The notes: generated by a model not told the origin, from the sequence alone. Numbered from the stretch's first letter, positions 1 through 7,674 are shown. The stretch is DNA of 16,907 bases from Magnetovibrio sp. (GCA_016763895.1 JAESSV010000150.1:1-16907), one strand, 5' to 3'. Made by a program: numbers and translations.

Positions 1-2
1 AT

Positions 3-839
3 GTAGCTCTCTCAACTACAGGGAAATTGGACAACCTTGTCGAGCTTTGTCTCGCAAAAACAAATGGAACGTTAGGATCTTCAGAAGTTGTTCAACGCAT
101 CGACCAAGCAATCAATGAAATATTGGATTCTCGTCGAAAAGTATCAAGCGTGCAACTTCGTTTTATTAAGCACATCATCGAATCGCTAAATAATATAAAT
201 TTAATAAGTCCGATAACGTTCCTTATTTTACATGATAAATTGTTGGCAAAGAATTCAGGTAAAACAAACTCAGAAACCCTATTTCTTGAATATGCAGGTA
301 TTTTATTTGCCCTCAGAGGGATCCTCTACGATTGGGAAACAAAGGCTACGAAAGAGCTAAAAAAGTTTGATAACGATACTTATAAATGCCTAAACGGCAC
401 ACTATACCTACCACATCATCATGATTTAACTTCAGCTACTGTCTTGGCAAATAATATTTTTCTTATCGCTGGAATAAACCTCGATGAAGTTGAGCTAAAT
501 GTTCAGAAAGGAAGTGCATATATAAAATTTGTATTTAAATCAGTCGTCTCTCTTGCTTCACTATTGACGGCCATGAATATGGTGCTTGCCGAGGTGGATA
601 TTGGCGTTAAAAATATCAATTCAATAAAAGAAGGAATGGAAAACTTAACCCAGAGCTCTAGACAACAAAGTCCGTCAGATATAATCAAACGACCATCTCA
701 ACAAGATCGTATGATGCAGATTGTTACCAGTAACAAAAACAGTGCCCTTCTTGAAAAGGCAAGTGAAATAACTCAAGAACAAGGCGATACTTTTTTGGAT
801 TTTGAGGGTCGTGAAGCACGGTTAGTCATTGAGATATGA
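3..839 (+). CDS. Unrecognised protein, probably 5'-truncated by the window edge
   Basis: The frame is open from the first bases of the window to a TGA at 837-839. The first in-window start-like codon is a TTG at 27 with no good ribosome binding site, so the true start probably lies upstream and this is the C-terminal 270 or more residues of a longer protein. I recognise no family. The sequence is mostly polar and helical in character, with a moderately hydrophobic helix near VSLASLLTAMNMVLAEVDIG, about two thirds along. It has no signal peptide and no evident catalytic motif. The tail (about the last 70 residues) is rich in Gln, Ser and charged residues and looks disordered. The gene is visibly A+T-richer than those further right. 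Its end overlaps the end of the convergent aminotransferase gene by 18 bp. Confidence 0.6.
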   Translation, partial: VALSTTGKLDNLVELCLAKTNGTLGSSEVVQRIDQAINEILDSRRKVSSVQLRFIKHIIESLNNINLISPITFLILHDKLLAKNSGKTNSETLFLEYAGILFALRGILYDWETKATKELKKFDNDTYKCLNGTLYLPHHHDLTSATVLANNIFLIAGINLDEVELNVQKGSAYIKFVFKSVVSLASLLTAMNMVLAEVDIGVKNINSIKEGMENLTQSSRQQSPSDIIKRPSQQDRMMQIVTSNKNSALLEKASEITQEQGDTFLDFEGREARLVIEI

Positions 840-1903
840 CTGTGTATCAGGACTAAGTATATTAACACGAGAATAATCAGGGTAACGGCTTTGCTCAAAG
901 AATTCTCCGTCCATTGATAGATAGGACTTATTAATTTTTTCATGATTGAGCTTACCAAAGACGAAATATCCAGAATTTCGCATGATAACTTCTGTGAACA
1001 TATCGTTAGAACACATTGAATCAAAAATCTTTACGATATAATTCAGAAGCTTTCTGTTGCCCTCTCTAGATGATAAATGCTTCATTGCGCAATAAGCAAA
1101 CCTAAGTCCATGAACGGATCCAGGACCATGGCTGTTTGCATAAATATATCTTAGTGCATCTCTTTCCTGCTCCGGAACAAGCATATAAGAAAAACGAAAC
1201 CCATGTATAGCCAGTGCCTTCGTTGGACAAATCAGCCTGTATGTTAGGTTAGGATCTAATTTAGATGCTGGTTCTGCGATCGTTTCATCCCAACGCATAT
1301 ACTGGAAAGAACCATCTATAAAAATTGTTGATCCTGTTTTTTCTTGCCATACTTTTAGATGTTCATAAACCCATTCAGGGACAACTGTTCCGGCATACCA
1401 AACGGGATCACATACAATTAAAACCGTTTTTTTGTTGGGTAACGACAACTCAAAATCATTTTCAAAAGGATGTACTTTTGCGACAGGGCGTAATCGAAAA
1501 CCAAGCAGGTCTCCAAAGTAATAAAAATTGTAATAAAGGGGGGGAAGGTAAAAAATCTCTTTTACATTATTCTGAAACATGTGTGCGCAAAAAGTATAAA
1601 TTAAGGGTGTGGAACCATCGCCACCAAGAACATTTTATTTGTAATTTCTAGCCCTTCAATATTGCGGTGAAAATTTCCAATTTCGTCAATTACCAATGCC
1701 TCATCTTCAAAAAATTTGTAATGATGAATATTTGTTTTCGCGCTTAAAGTTACATCTATTTCTTCAAGATACTCATCAATATAAGGATGTGTACAATTCC
1801 AATCTGAAAAGAAAAGTTTTCCGTCCCTATCTCTAAAGGCAAGATCAAGTTCATGGTGTTTGGTAAGGAGACGACGAAAAGAGTTACTTTCAGAATCATT
1901 CAT
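822..1903 (-). pseudogene. PLP-dependent class I/II-like aminotransferase, split by a -1 frameshift
   Basis: Two minus-strand frames together make one fold-type I aminotransferase of about 360 residues. The first runs from ATG 1903 to a stop near 1601 (100 aa). The second is open from about 1636 to TAA at 822. Adding one A to the AAAA run at 1633-1636 (minus-strand reading) joins them into a smooth sequence, NVLGGDGSTPLIYTFCAH, the expected Gly-rich cofactor-phosphate region. The second part carries IFIDGSFQYMRW, with the Asp that contacts the pyridine nitrogen (about residue 197 of the joined protein). It also has PTKALAIHGFRFSYML, with the probable Schiff-base Lys (about 229) followed by the conserved G-x-R. 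The substrate is unknown; a secondary-metabolite or amino-sugar role cannot be separated from general metabolism. Either the gene is inactivated, or the missing base is a sequencing error, or ribosomes slip at the A-run. It converges on the gene at the window's left edge. Confidence 0.8.
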
Positions 1904-1994
1904 AATTTTGAGTTATCAAACAATTAACAGCAATATTTTTGAACTATTTTTTGCTCGTTAATCACTCTTAATTATGTCTGAAATTTTTGAAGTT

Positions 1995-2017
1995 ATTTGA
2001 ATGAAAGTCTTTCAAAT
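1995..2017. repeat. Inverted repeat with nested hairpin
   Basis: Arms ATTTGAA (1995-2001) and TTCAAAT (2011-2017) match perfectly. An alternative nested hairpin inside is TGAAA-gtc-TTTCA (2002-2014). It could be an operator for the adjacent recombinase gene or part of a recombination site. No function is proven. Confidence 0.4.
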
Positions 2018-2050
2018 ATACGCGTGTGAACGGCTCAAGCGTATCGTGCG

Positions 2051-2078
2051 TTTGTTTTTCAACTATATGAAAAACAAA
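2051..2078. repeat. 11-bp perfect inverted repeat upstream of the recombinase gene
   Basis: Arms TTTGTTTTTCA (2051-2061) and TGAAAAACAAA (2068-2078) flank a 6-bp spacer, actata. The dyad lies 63 bp before the recombinase start. Two arms of 11 bp around a 6-bp spacer resemble the geometry of a tyrosine recombinase core site (two binding arms around a 6-8 bp crossover region). An operator or mRNA hairpin is equally possible. Confidence 0.45.
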
Positions 2079-2141
2079 GATAAATTGCTTTTCTGTCTGT
2101 CGTCATTCAGTTTCCTATGCTCACTTGGGAACGGGAGTTAA

Positions 2142-3065
2142 ATGGTGAACCTTACAGAAATTTCGGATGAATTTATTGAATACTGTCGAGCTAAAAATCT
2201 TTCTGAACATACCTTGCGGGCCTATCGGCAAGATCTGAATGACTTTCTGATTTGGGGGGGGAAGTGTGCGCACCAAAATCCGTTTGCCAAAGATACAATG
2301 ATGGGGTGGATGATGGATATGCGTGAACGCGGTCTTGGCCCTGCGAGCATTAAACGGCGCATAGCATGTCTGAAAGTTTTGTGTCGTTGGCTGGAAGAAG
2401 ACGAAAGGATTGAGGACAACCCATTCCATAAATTTCGTGCAAATGTGCGTCTTCCAAGACGACTGCCCCGCAATTTGTATCATGAAGAATTAAAGGTTTT
2501 GTTTGGTTCTCGTTCGGTGGAGGGCCATGAACACTTCGGGGCAACGATGTCTTTGATATTAGAACTCTTATTCACAACGGGAATTCGTGTGGGCGAGCTG
2601 TGCCAAGTTCGAATTCATGACATTAACCTTGGTGGAAATTCGATTGCCATTCAAGGAAAGGGCAATCGTGAACGGCGTGTTTTTTTGGTAGATGATATAA
2701 TTAAGTGTCAAATTAAGGCTTATTATAAGGTTCGCGAACAACTCACACCTCGTACGGATGGGTTGCTCCTCACAACGCGGGGGACCGCCATTACACCAGA
2801 TTATGTGCGTCGGATGCTTCGCAAACATGTTGAAAATTTAAAGCTCAAACGACGCATAACGCCTCATATGCTACGCCATAGCGCTGCAACCCAGCTTTTG
2901 GAAAGTGGGGTTGATATTCGCTTTGTACAAAAACTATTGGGTCATGCCAGTATATCCACGACGGAAATATACACTCACGTCTCAGATTCCCGCTTGCAAG
3001 AAGCCATCCGCACAGCAAATCCGCGAAGTCAGTTAGATGAACACAGGATAGGTCTTGAGCCTTAG
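2142..3065 (+). CDS. Tyrosine recombinase, XerC/XerD-type
   Basis: A 307-aa site-specific recombinase that cuts and rejoins DNA through a covalent 3'-phosphotyrosine link. The N-terminal SAM-like core-binding domain spans about residues 1-100 (SEHTLRAYRQDL is typical). The catalytic domain has all expected residues: R149 in TGIRVGEL, K173 in GKGNRER, H242 and R245 in HMLRH, H268 in LLGHASISTT, and nucleophile Y277 in EIYTHV. Length matches XerC/D (about 300 aa). The ATG at 2142 has a good Shine-Dalgarno GGGAG at 2132-2136. It could be a chromosome-dimer resolvase. However, its neighbours are a split gene, a phage-like Mu F protein and IS relics rather than the usual xer neighbours, so I favour an element-borne integrase. 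The gene appears intact. The inverted repeats just upstream are candidate binding sites. Confidence 0.93.
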   Translation: MVNLTEISDEFIEYCRAKNLSEHTLRAYRQDLNDFLIWGGKCAHQNPFAKDTMMGWMMDMRERGLGPASIKRRIACLKVLCRWLEEDERIEDNPFHKFRANVRLPRRLPRNLYHEELKVLFGSRSVEGHEHFGATMSLILELLFTTGIRVGELCQVRIHDINLGGNSIAIQGKGNRERRVFLVDDIIKCQIKAYYKVREQLTPRTDGLLLTTRGTAITPDYVRRMLRKHVENLKLKRRITPHMLRHSAATQLLESGVDIRFVQKLLGHASISTTEIYTHVSDSRLQEAIRTANPRSQLDEHRIGLEP

Positions 3066-3277
3066 TCACAATAATTTTTGCTCGAATCAGAAAGCAGAAA
3101 TTAATATTTTTTCAGATAAAACAACCAATTTTTAGACATTTGATCTTAAATCACTACATTTTAGGAACTTTTTCTTGCATTCGCCAGCCTTTTGTTCTAT
3201 GTTTGTTCTTATTCGTCAGCTGCCCGGAATCCACAACAGCGCGAAGGCGGTGTGCCACAAAAAGGAAGATTGAGAAT

Positions 3278-4282
3278 ATGCGAGCGATTTTGAAACTGCG
3301 CAGGGCTTTGTCTGCGAATATAAATAGCAATCCAGAGGATGTTTTAGCGGCAAAGACCTTTTTGCAAAACCAAGGCCTTTATAAAGCGCCCGACTGGGGC
3401 ATTTCTGAATTTCCGGACCGAGCTTTGTTTAAAGCCATTGAAGCCTTTCAAAAAAACAACAATCTCCGCGTTGACGGGATCATGAAACCTAAAGGTGAAA
3501 CCGAAGCGGCCACGCAGTTTATCCAGGCCCAGGCCTTAAAACTGCAAAGTATGGGGCGCAACGGCGACACCATTCTTGCCCACATCACCCTGGGTGAAGC
3601 CAGATTGTTAAAAGAGAAAGGTGGTGCCGGGACGGTTAACCCCAAAACCGGACTGTTGGAGTTTTCCAAAGTAAGCAAAAAGAAAGGGAAGTACATCTGG
3701 CACACGGTGGGGGATGGCAAAGTGCGTTCCTCTCACGAGGATCGTGATGGTAAAGAGTTTTCATGGGATGAGCCACCAGGAGGCGGGCACCCTGGAGAAG
3801 CCTATAATTGTCGATGTTCGGCGGAAGATATTGTTGACAAGCAAAGGTGTAAAGAGCTCGACCGTCTCATTAAAGTGATGGAGATTAATCTTAAAAAGGC
3901 AGATGAACGTTATTCTAAAGCGGCAGACATATTCAATGCCGCCCAAAAGGCATTGAAACAACGCGAAAATAAATGCCTAGCACAACTGCGTAAAAGTGGA
4001 GCGACGGTCATACTCGACGGCGCCGCAGGAGGGGCTCTTGGGGCTATCGGCGGCTTGCCTGGTGTTGCTGTTGGCACGGCAAGAGGGGCGGGTATTGCGG
4101 TAATTAAAGAAGCCTCCGCTGTTTATGAAGCTTGCATCGTAAATGTAGCCAACAGTCAAGAGAAAGTAGACTTTGAAAAGGCTCAGGAGGACCTAAAAAA
4201 AGCTATTTTTTGGGTGAAGGCCCACAGGGAGGACTTGACGGCTTATCGTGATGAATATGAGCAGCTGGGATGTAAAAATTGA
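3278..4282 (+). CDS. Peptidoglycan-binding / phage Mu F-like minor-head domain protein with a glycine-rich membrane-like segment
   Basis: A 334-aa protein. The frame stays open upstream to about 3140 through a hydrophobic stretch, but ATG 3278 has an AGGAAG ten bases before it and directly precedes the conserved region. Residues about 20-75 resemble a peptidoglycan-binding_1 domain (helical repeat ending in LRVDGIMKPKGET). Residues about 98-182 match the C-terminal part of the Mu gpF/SPP1 gp7 minor-head family: GTVNPKTGLLEF, WHT at 141, H153, FSWDEPP, and HPGEAYNCRC with C178 and C180. Residues 185-235 are charged and helical. Residues 245-276 form a Gly/Ala-rich hydrophobic segment resembling a glycine zipper, followed by another charged helix. 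Mu F-type domains occur in phage heads and in polymorphic toxins. No capsid, portal or terminase genes are nearby, so a wall-targeting effector or an isolated phage remnant is more likely than a structural protein. It overlaps the convergent Sel1-like gene by 40 bp. Confidence 0.75.
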   Translation: MRAILKLRRALSANINSNPEDVLAAKTFLQNQGLYKAPDWGISEFPDRALFKAIEAFQKNNNLRVDGIMKPKGETEAATQFIQAQALKLQSMGRNGDTILAHITLGEARLLKEKGGAGTVNPKTGLLEFSKVSKKKGKYIWHTVGDGKVRSSHEDRDGKEFSWDEPPGGGHPGEAYNCRCSAEDIVDKQRCKELDRLIKVMEINLKKADERYSKAADIFNAAQKALKQRENKCLAQLRKSGATVILDGAAGGALGAIGGLPGVAVGTARGAGIAVIKEASAVYEACIVNVANSQEKVDFEKAQEDLKKAIFWVKAHREDLTAYRDEYEQLGCKN

Positions 4283-5259
4283 GGGGGGTCATGACTGAGA
4301 GTTAATTGGTAAGGCCCTGTTGTCGCATCAAGGTTAGCATTCCAACGCTCTGAGTCGGTTAACAAGGGTTCTAATGCCTTTAATTGTTCGGACACATCTG
4401 CACCTAAGATTTGAGCCTTGAGCAAGGCGAAGTAGGCATGGGGAAGATTTTTCTCAAAAACATCTCCTTCTTGCAGTAATTGAGCGGCCAGAACATATGC
4501 ATCAACGTTATGGTCTACGTTTGCTGATAGTTCTAGTAACAACATGGCTTTGCCGCTTGCGATTTTGACTCCATCGCCCAATGCCAATTGCCGCCCCAGT
4601 TGAAAACTTGCTTTTGTGTGACCTTTTATCTCCGCATTATAAAACCAGCGACACGCGACAACTTTAGATTCTGGATACGTTCCGTTTTTCAACACATCCA
4701 TGCCGATGTCATAGACAGCATCTACGGGTCCATTTTGTTTCTCTTTGATCCAGGCGAAAGCGTGTTCCAGGTGGGGGGAAAGTGTTGACGTTTGAAAGCG
4801 TTTGAACAGGTACTGTTTCCATCTCATAGGAGTAGTTAGTGTTATCATCAACAAGCGTGCACGTTTTGCCCATTCTTGGGCATTAGAGCCTTCTTCTCCT
4901 TCTTCTGTAAAATACAATTGAGCGAGCAAAAGCGCTGGTGTCGTTTCCCCGCGTTCTGCCGCAAAAATGAAAACTTTTTTGGCAAGTGGAATATTTACCT
5001 TAAGGCAAGTCCCTTGCCGTAGATATCCACCCAGAAAGATATGGGCAAGAAAAGTCGTATTGTGGTGGTCATAAAACCTCAGGCCTTTCAGGTAATCTGT
5101 AACAGCCGAGCATTGATCTGTATCGTCAAACTTTTCATATTGTTTTTCCCACCAGTCATCATCGTTCGTAAGATTTTCGCTTGCCCAAGCCGAGGGGAAG
5201 CCGAGGGTGAAAAGGCTCAAGAACAAAACAAGGAGGGTTATGGGACGAAGCAAGCGCAT
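4243..5259 (-). CDS. Secreted Sel1/TPR-like repeat protein
   Basis: A 338-aa protein with a clear Sec signal: positive N-terminus MRLLRP, a hydrophobic core at residues 7-21, and a likely cleavage after AWA at 26. The mature part is alpha-helical, with Sel1-like patterns at about residues 75-122 (ending in ALLLAQLYFTEEG) and 200-270 (SFQLGRQLALGDG and AYVLAAQLLQEGD). The repeats are degenerate, so the family call is tentative. Sel1 proteins are usually protein-interaction scaffolds in the periplasm. Its coding end overlaps the end of the Mu F-like gene by 40 bp on the opposite strand. A partner or immunity role toward that protein is conceivable, but only position supports it. The ATG at 5259 is preceded by a rather distant AGGAAG. 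Confidence 0.72.
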   Translation of the reverse strand: MRLLRPITLLVLFLSLFTLGFPSAWASENLTNDDDWWEKQYEKFDDTDQCSAVTDYLKGLRFYDHHNTTFLAHIFLGGYLRQGTCLKVNIPLAKKVFIFAAERGETTPALLLAQLYFTEEGEEGSNAQEWAKRARLLMITLTTPMRWKQYLFKRFQTSTLSPHLEHAFAWIKEKQNGPVDAVYDIGMDVLKNGTYPESKVVACRWFYNAEIKGHTKASFQLGRQLALGDGVKIASGKAMLLLELSANVDHNVDAYVLAAQLLQEGDVFEKNLPHAYFALLKAQILGADVSEQLKALEPLLTDSERWNANLDATTGPYQLTLSHDPPQFLHPSCSYSSR

Positions 5260-5481
5260 GACCGTATTCTACTACTTCCTGTTGCGTTATCAATTATAAT
5301 GATCAGGGCCGTGTTTTCCATAATGACAAGAGACCTGTTTGGGGAAAAACGGGGAACCTCTTAAAAAGAAATTTCAATAGGGGCTATATATATTTAAAGC
5401 CCGTAAATAATCGATTTCGTTTCAGGATAAGAGCCGTCTATCCATTCCCAATTACACGAATTCTGGGCCAATTGCCATGTG
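5260..5481. other. Intergenic stretch before the IS3 relic
   Basis: It should contain the promoter of the leftward Sel1-like gene. I see no convincing gene. Small reading frames on either strand lack family features and ribosome binding sites. Confidence 0.4.
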
Positions 5482-5754
5482 TTGGCATGGCGATTGAGCA
5501 ACACCATGGATGTGAGGTTTTGCGTTGATGCCCTAGACGAAGCCCTGGAACATGAATGCATCTATCTTCATGCTTTTCAAGGCGGCGCTGAAGTGCGGGC
5601 AGGCATCGGAAACTGAATTAACTTTTATAACCGGGACCACCCCTATACGGCGCATTGTGGACATACCCCGGCTCATCCTCGAGACAAGTTTAATAGCCGG
5701 AATCATCAATATGGGGCACCGATCAGAGAACATGATTATAGCTTAAATTCGTGA
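5482..5754 (+). pseudogene. IS3-family transposase (OrfB) relic with internal deletion
   Basis: Starting at TTG 5482 the frame reads LAWRLSNTMDVRFCVDALDEAL, the conserved region after the first catalytic Asp of IS3-family OrfB. At about 5548 it jumps directly to the C-terminal region (CIYLHAFQGGAEVRAGIGN, then INFYNRDHPYTAHCG). About 60 residues, including the second Asp and the catalytic Glu, are missing. A TGA at 5614-5616 stands where the family has Trp. After about 5660 the match fades. There is no OrfA and no recognisable terminal inverted repeats. The relic cannot produce transposase and marks an old insertion between the Sel1-like gene and the CTQ oxidase operon. Confidence 0.8.
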
Positions 5755-5980
5755 ATGATCTGCCCTATTTTTTCGTTTCAAGTGCCATACCGGTATGCCT
5801 CGTATGTGCAATTAAAAACACGCTCCCCTGCTGGATATCGGCGAGAGATTTGAGATTTGTCGTCTTCCAGCGCGCTAATTTCTCACTGTGTGCAAAGAAA
5901 AACCCCTTTTTATTCTAGGCCTCTAGATTCTTTATCCGCGACGCGTCCATGCGGCTGTACGTTGGGGGGCCTTTGTAGAA

Positions 5981-6014
5981 GCTGGCCCCGCTCATTTCGT
6001 GATCCGGGGCCAGC
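5981..6014. repeat. GC-rich 10-bp perfect inverted repeat
   Basis: Arms GCTGGCCCCG (5981-5990) and CGGGGCCAGC (6005-6014) flank a 14-nt loop. A weaker outer complementarity exists between GCTGTACG near 5953 and CGTACCAGC just after the inner arm. There is no T-run on either side, so it is not a standard intrinsic terminator. It lies about 85 bp before the putative -10 box of the operon and could be an operator or an RNA structure. Confidence 0.45.
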
Positions 6015-6074
6015 GTACCAGCTTTGGCCTATTTTAAAATATGAGTAGATTTGACTTTTATGGCACTGGTCATA

Positions 6075-6104
6075 TTCCTTTTAAGTGTAAAAAGAAGTTA
6101 TAAT
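6075..6104 (+). promoter_or_regulatory. Candidate sigma70 promoter of the CTQ oxidase operon
   Basis: A perfect TATAAT lies at 6099-6104, with a weak -35-like TTCCTT 18 bp upstream (6075-6080). A better TTGACT at 6051-6056 has only a poor -10. The TATAAT box would give a leader of roughly 85 nt before the ATG at 6198. The assignment rests on the -10 match alone. Confidence 0.35.
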
Positions 6105-6197
6105 TTACTTTAAAATTGTAGCACTGTATAAGGGAAATCGACTTAGGCATTTAGGAGCTTTGATGGGCTTCCATCATGGTAACCGGGAGAAAATCAT

Positions 6198-7574
6198 ATG
6201 ATGAATAGAATTTACCTTAAAGCCATTTTAGGCGGGGTGTTGCTTTCCTTAATCTTGACCGGCCAAGCGTCGGCTAAGCAGGAAGAAACATGTCCCAATA
6301 TAGACATTTCTGGGTGGTTCCCACACAGCACGACGCCAGAGCCGGATAATGTAAACTTCGACAGCTCGACGATATGTAATTTTCAGGAATGGTCATGGCA
6401 GATGTTTCTCTGGCTGACACAAAAGTCAGGGGATAAACCCCGGTTTTTATCTTTCGAATCGCCTTATGATTTGCTGGGCATCGAGAACCGCAGTGTGATG
6501 ATGCCAAGAACTACGGAAGCAGAAAGTTTCGACGAGTTTCTGCAGGCGGGCACAGACGGGATCCTTGTGGATCACAATGGCAATGCTGTTTATTATTCCC
6601 AGTATTTAAATGAAGCTTACACCAAATTTATAAGGGACAATTTTGAAAATGATAAAAATATAATAGACCCTGCTCTGATTCGTGGGTTCAGTCCGGATAC
6701 ACCTTTTCCCGTTGGCTCGATCGAATTGAAAGCTTCCTGGAAAATCGTAGAGCCTGGAGAAGACGCCAGCGAATTTTACACCATGGACGCTTCTGTTTAC
6801 CAGCTGGCCAACAGTGGTGGCAACATTGTCGTCGATACAACCAAAATCCGTAAAGTCAAATTGGCGTTGGTCGGATTCCATATCGGAGGCATCGTCAATG
6901 GTCATCCAGAGATGATTTGGGCGACATTTGAGCACATCAAAAATACGCCAAGCGTCCCAGCTAAATTCGAACCAACGACCATCGTATCGAATAAAGATTT
7001 CACCTTTTATAAGGCAGGCACCCCGTATTCGGGATGCAACGTGAATTATGCCGGTTCGCCATATCTAAAATTGGATGAGGCTACGCAAAAGCTGTTGCCA
7101 ATTGTTGAGGGGTGTCTGCAATACGAGTACGGAAACAGCGCAGAAAACGATCCAATATTACAGGCTTCCGTAGAGAAAAACGACAAACACATTAAGACAC
7201 TGAATAAAATTGTCAGGAAACATTTGCAAGATCCGGATGAGGATAAAGTATGGTCGAACTACCGTGAAGTCGGTTCAATCTGGTTCAGGCCAACAAATGC
7301 CCTGAAGCCTGACATGACCTTGGCCACTGATTTCGCCCCTGATGGGTCACAATTTCTGATCGGTTCGCTGAAGCTTTCAAACTCGACGATAGAAACCTTT
7401 ACGCAGTACCCAGCTTCGGTAAACAACTGTTTTCGCTGCCATAATACGCAGCAACGTTTCCCGCCAGCGGCCTCAGATGGTACACATCTTTTGCCTTTGA
7501 AGCCCATGAAACTGAATATTAGTTACGCATTCTCGAACATTTATTTTTGGTCTCAGCAGCTTCCGCAACAGTGA
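6198..7574 (+). CDS. Exported protein with a single C-terminal CxxCH haem-binding motif, first gene of the CTQ oxidase operon
   Basis: A 458-aa protein with a Sec signal peptide (hydrophobic core about residues 8-21, probable cleavage after ASA at 26). The start is ATG 6198 with GGGAG at 6185-6189; a second ATG follows immediately. The only recognisable motif is CFRCH at residues 411-415, a c-type haem attachment site. Several other cysteines (32, 60, 280, 306) could form disulfides in the periplasm. Trp-rich and conserved-looking blocks include WSWQMFLWLTQ (65-75), IELKASW (175-181) and VGFHIGGIVNGHPEMIWATF (225-244). It is far longer than a simple cytochrome c, so most of the chain is an uncharacterised domain. 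It lies about 100 bp upstream of a LodA/GoxA-like oxidase on the same strand. An electron-accepting or secretion/maturation role for that enzyme is inferred from position. Whether haem is bound is unknown. Confidence 0.82.
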   Translation: MMNRIYLKAILGGVLLSLILTGQASAKQEETCPNIDISGWFPHSTTPEPDNVNFDSSTICNFQEWSWQMFLWLTQKSGDKPRFLSFESPYDLLGIENRSVMMPRTTEAESFDEFLQAGTDGILVDHNGNAVYYSQYLNEAYTKFIRDNFENDKNIIDPALIRGFSPDTPFPVGSIELKASWKIVEPGEDASEFYTMDASVYQLANSGGNIVVDTTKIRKVKLALVGFHIGGIVNGHPEMIWATFEHIKNTPSVPAKFEPTTIVSNKDFTFYKAGTPYSGCNVNYAGSPYLKLDEATQKLLPIVEGCLQYEYGNSAENDPILQASVEKNDKHIKTLNKIVRKHLQDPDEDKVWSNYREVGSIWFRPTNALKPDMTLATDFAPDGSQFLIGSLKLSNSTIETFTQYPASVNNCFRCHNTQQRFPPAASDGTHLLPLKPMKLNISYAFSNIYFWSQQLPQQ

Positions 7575-7614
7575 CGGATAACGGCCTGCATCAAAATAAC
7601 GGCAATGGAGTTCA

Positions 7615-7641
7615 GGATCAGAGGCATTAGCCCTCTGATCC
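7615..7641 (+). repeat. Intercistronic hairpin between the CxxCH gene and the oxidase gene
   Basis: A perfect 10-bp stem, GGATCAGAGG (7615-7624) with CCTCTGATCC (7632-7641), and a 7-nt loop. No T-run follows, so full termination is unlikely. It may protect the upstream transcript end or set the ratio between the two products. Confidence 0.55.
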
Positions 7642-7661
7642 GCAATCCAGTTACATAATTT

Positions 7662-7668
7662 AAAGGAC
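7662..7668 (+). promoter_or_regulatory. Ribosome binding site of the CTQ oxidase gene
   Basis: AAAGGAC ends 6 nt before ATG 7675, a good match and spacing that fixes the start of the oxidase. Confidence 0.6.
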
Positions 7669-7674
7669 AGAACA

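Larger units (their letters stand above)
1904..2141. other. Divergent intergenic region with two inverted repeats
   Basis: This A+T-rich spacer separates the leftward aminotransferase gene from the rightward recombinase gene and should hold both promoters. It contains a 7-bp inverted repeat at 1995-2017 and an 11-bp perfect inverted repeat at 2051-2078. I see no tRNA and no clear consensus promoter in it. Confidence 0.5.
5755..6197. other. Intergenic region upstream of the CTQ oxidase operon
   Basis: No convincing gene in 440 bp. It holds a 10-bp inverted repeat (5981-6014), a TATAAT box (6099-6104) and the operon's ribosome binding site. A small open frame at 5857-6048 has no ribosome binding site or family resemblance. 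Confidence 0.5.

Noticed and set aside
2142..3065. Integron integrase
   Set aside because: The motif spacing is that of XerC/D, I see no extra integron-specific insert before the HxxR motif, and no attC-like array follows.
3140..3277. Upstream extension of the Mu F-like gene with a hydrophobic stretch that could act as a signal
   Set aside because: It would need a TTG start without a ribosome binding site, and the ATG at 3278 has a good one. An export signal there is possible but not supported.
5338..5360. G/A-rich string resembling the complement of the sequence near 16680-16700
   Set aside because: The match is low-complexity and about 17 bp with a mismatch; the reading frames differ, so chance is adequate.
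5041..5364. 107-codon plus-strand frame over the start of the Sel1-like gene
   Set aside because: Most of it is antisense to the signal-peptide-bearing Sel1-like gene; the rest has no features.
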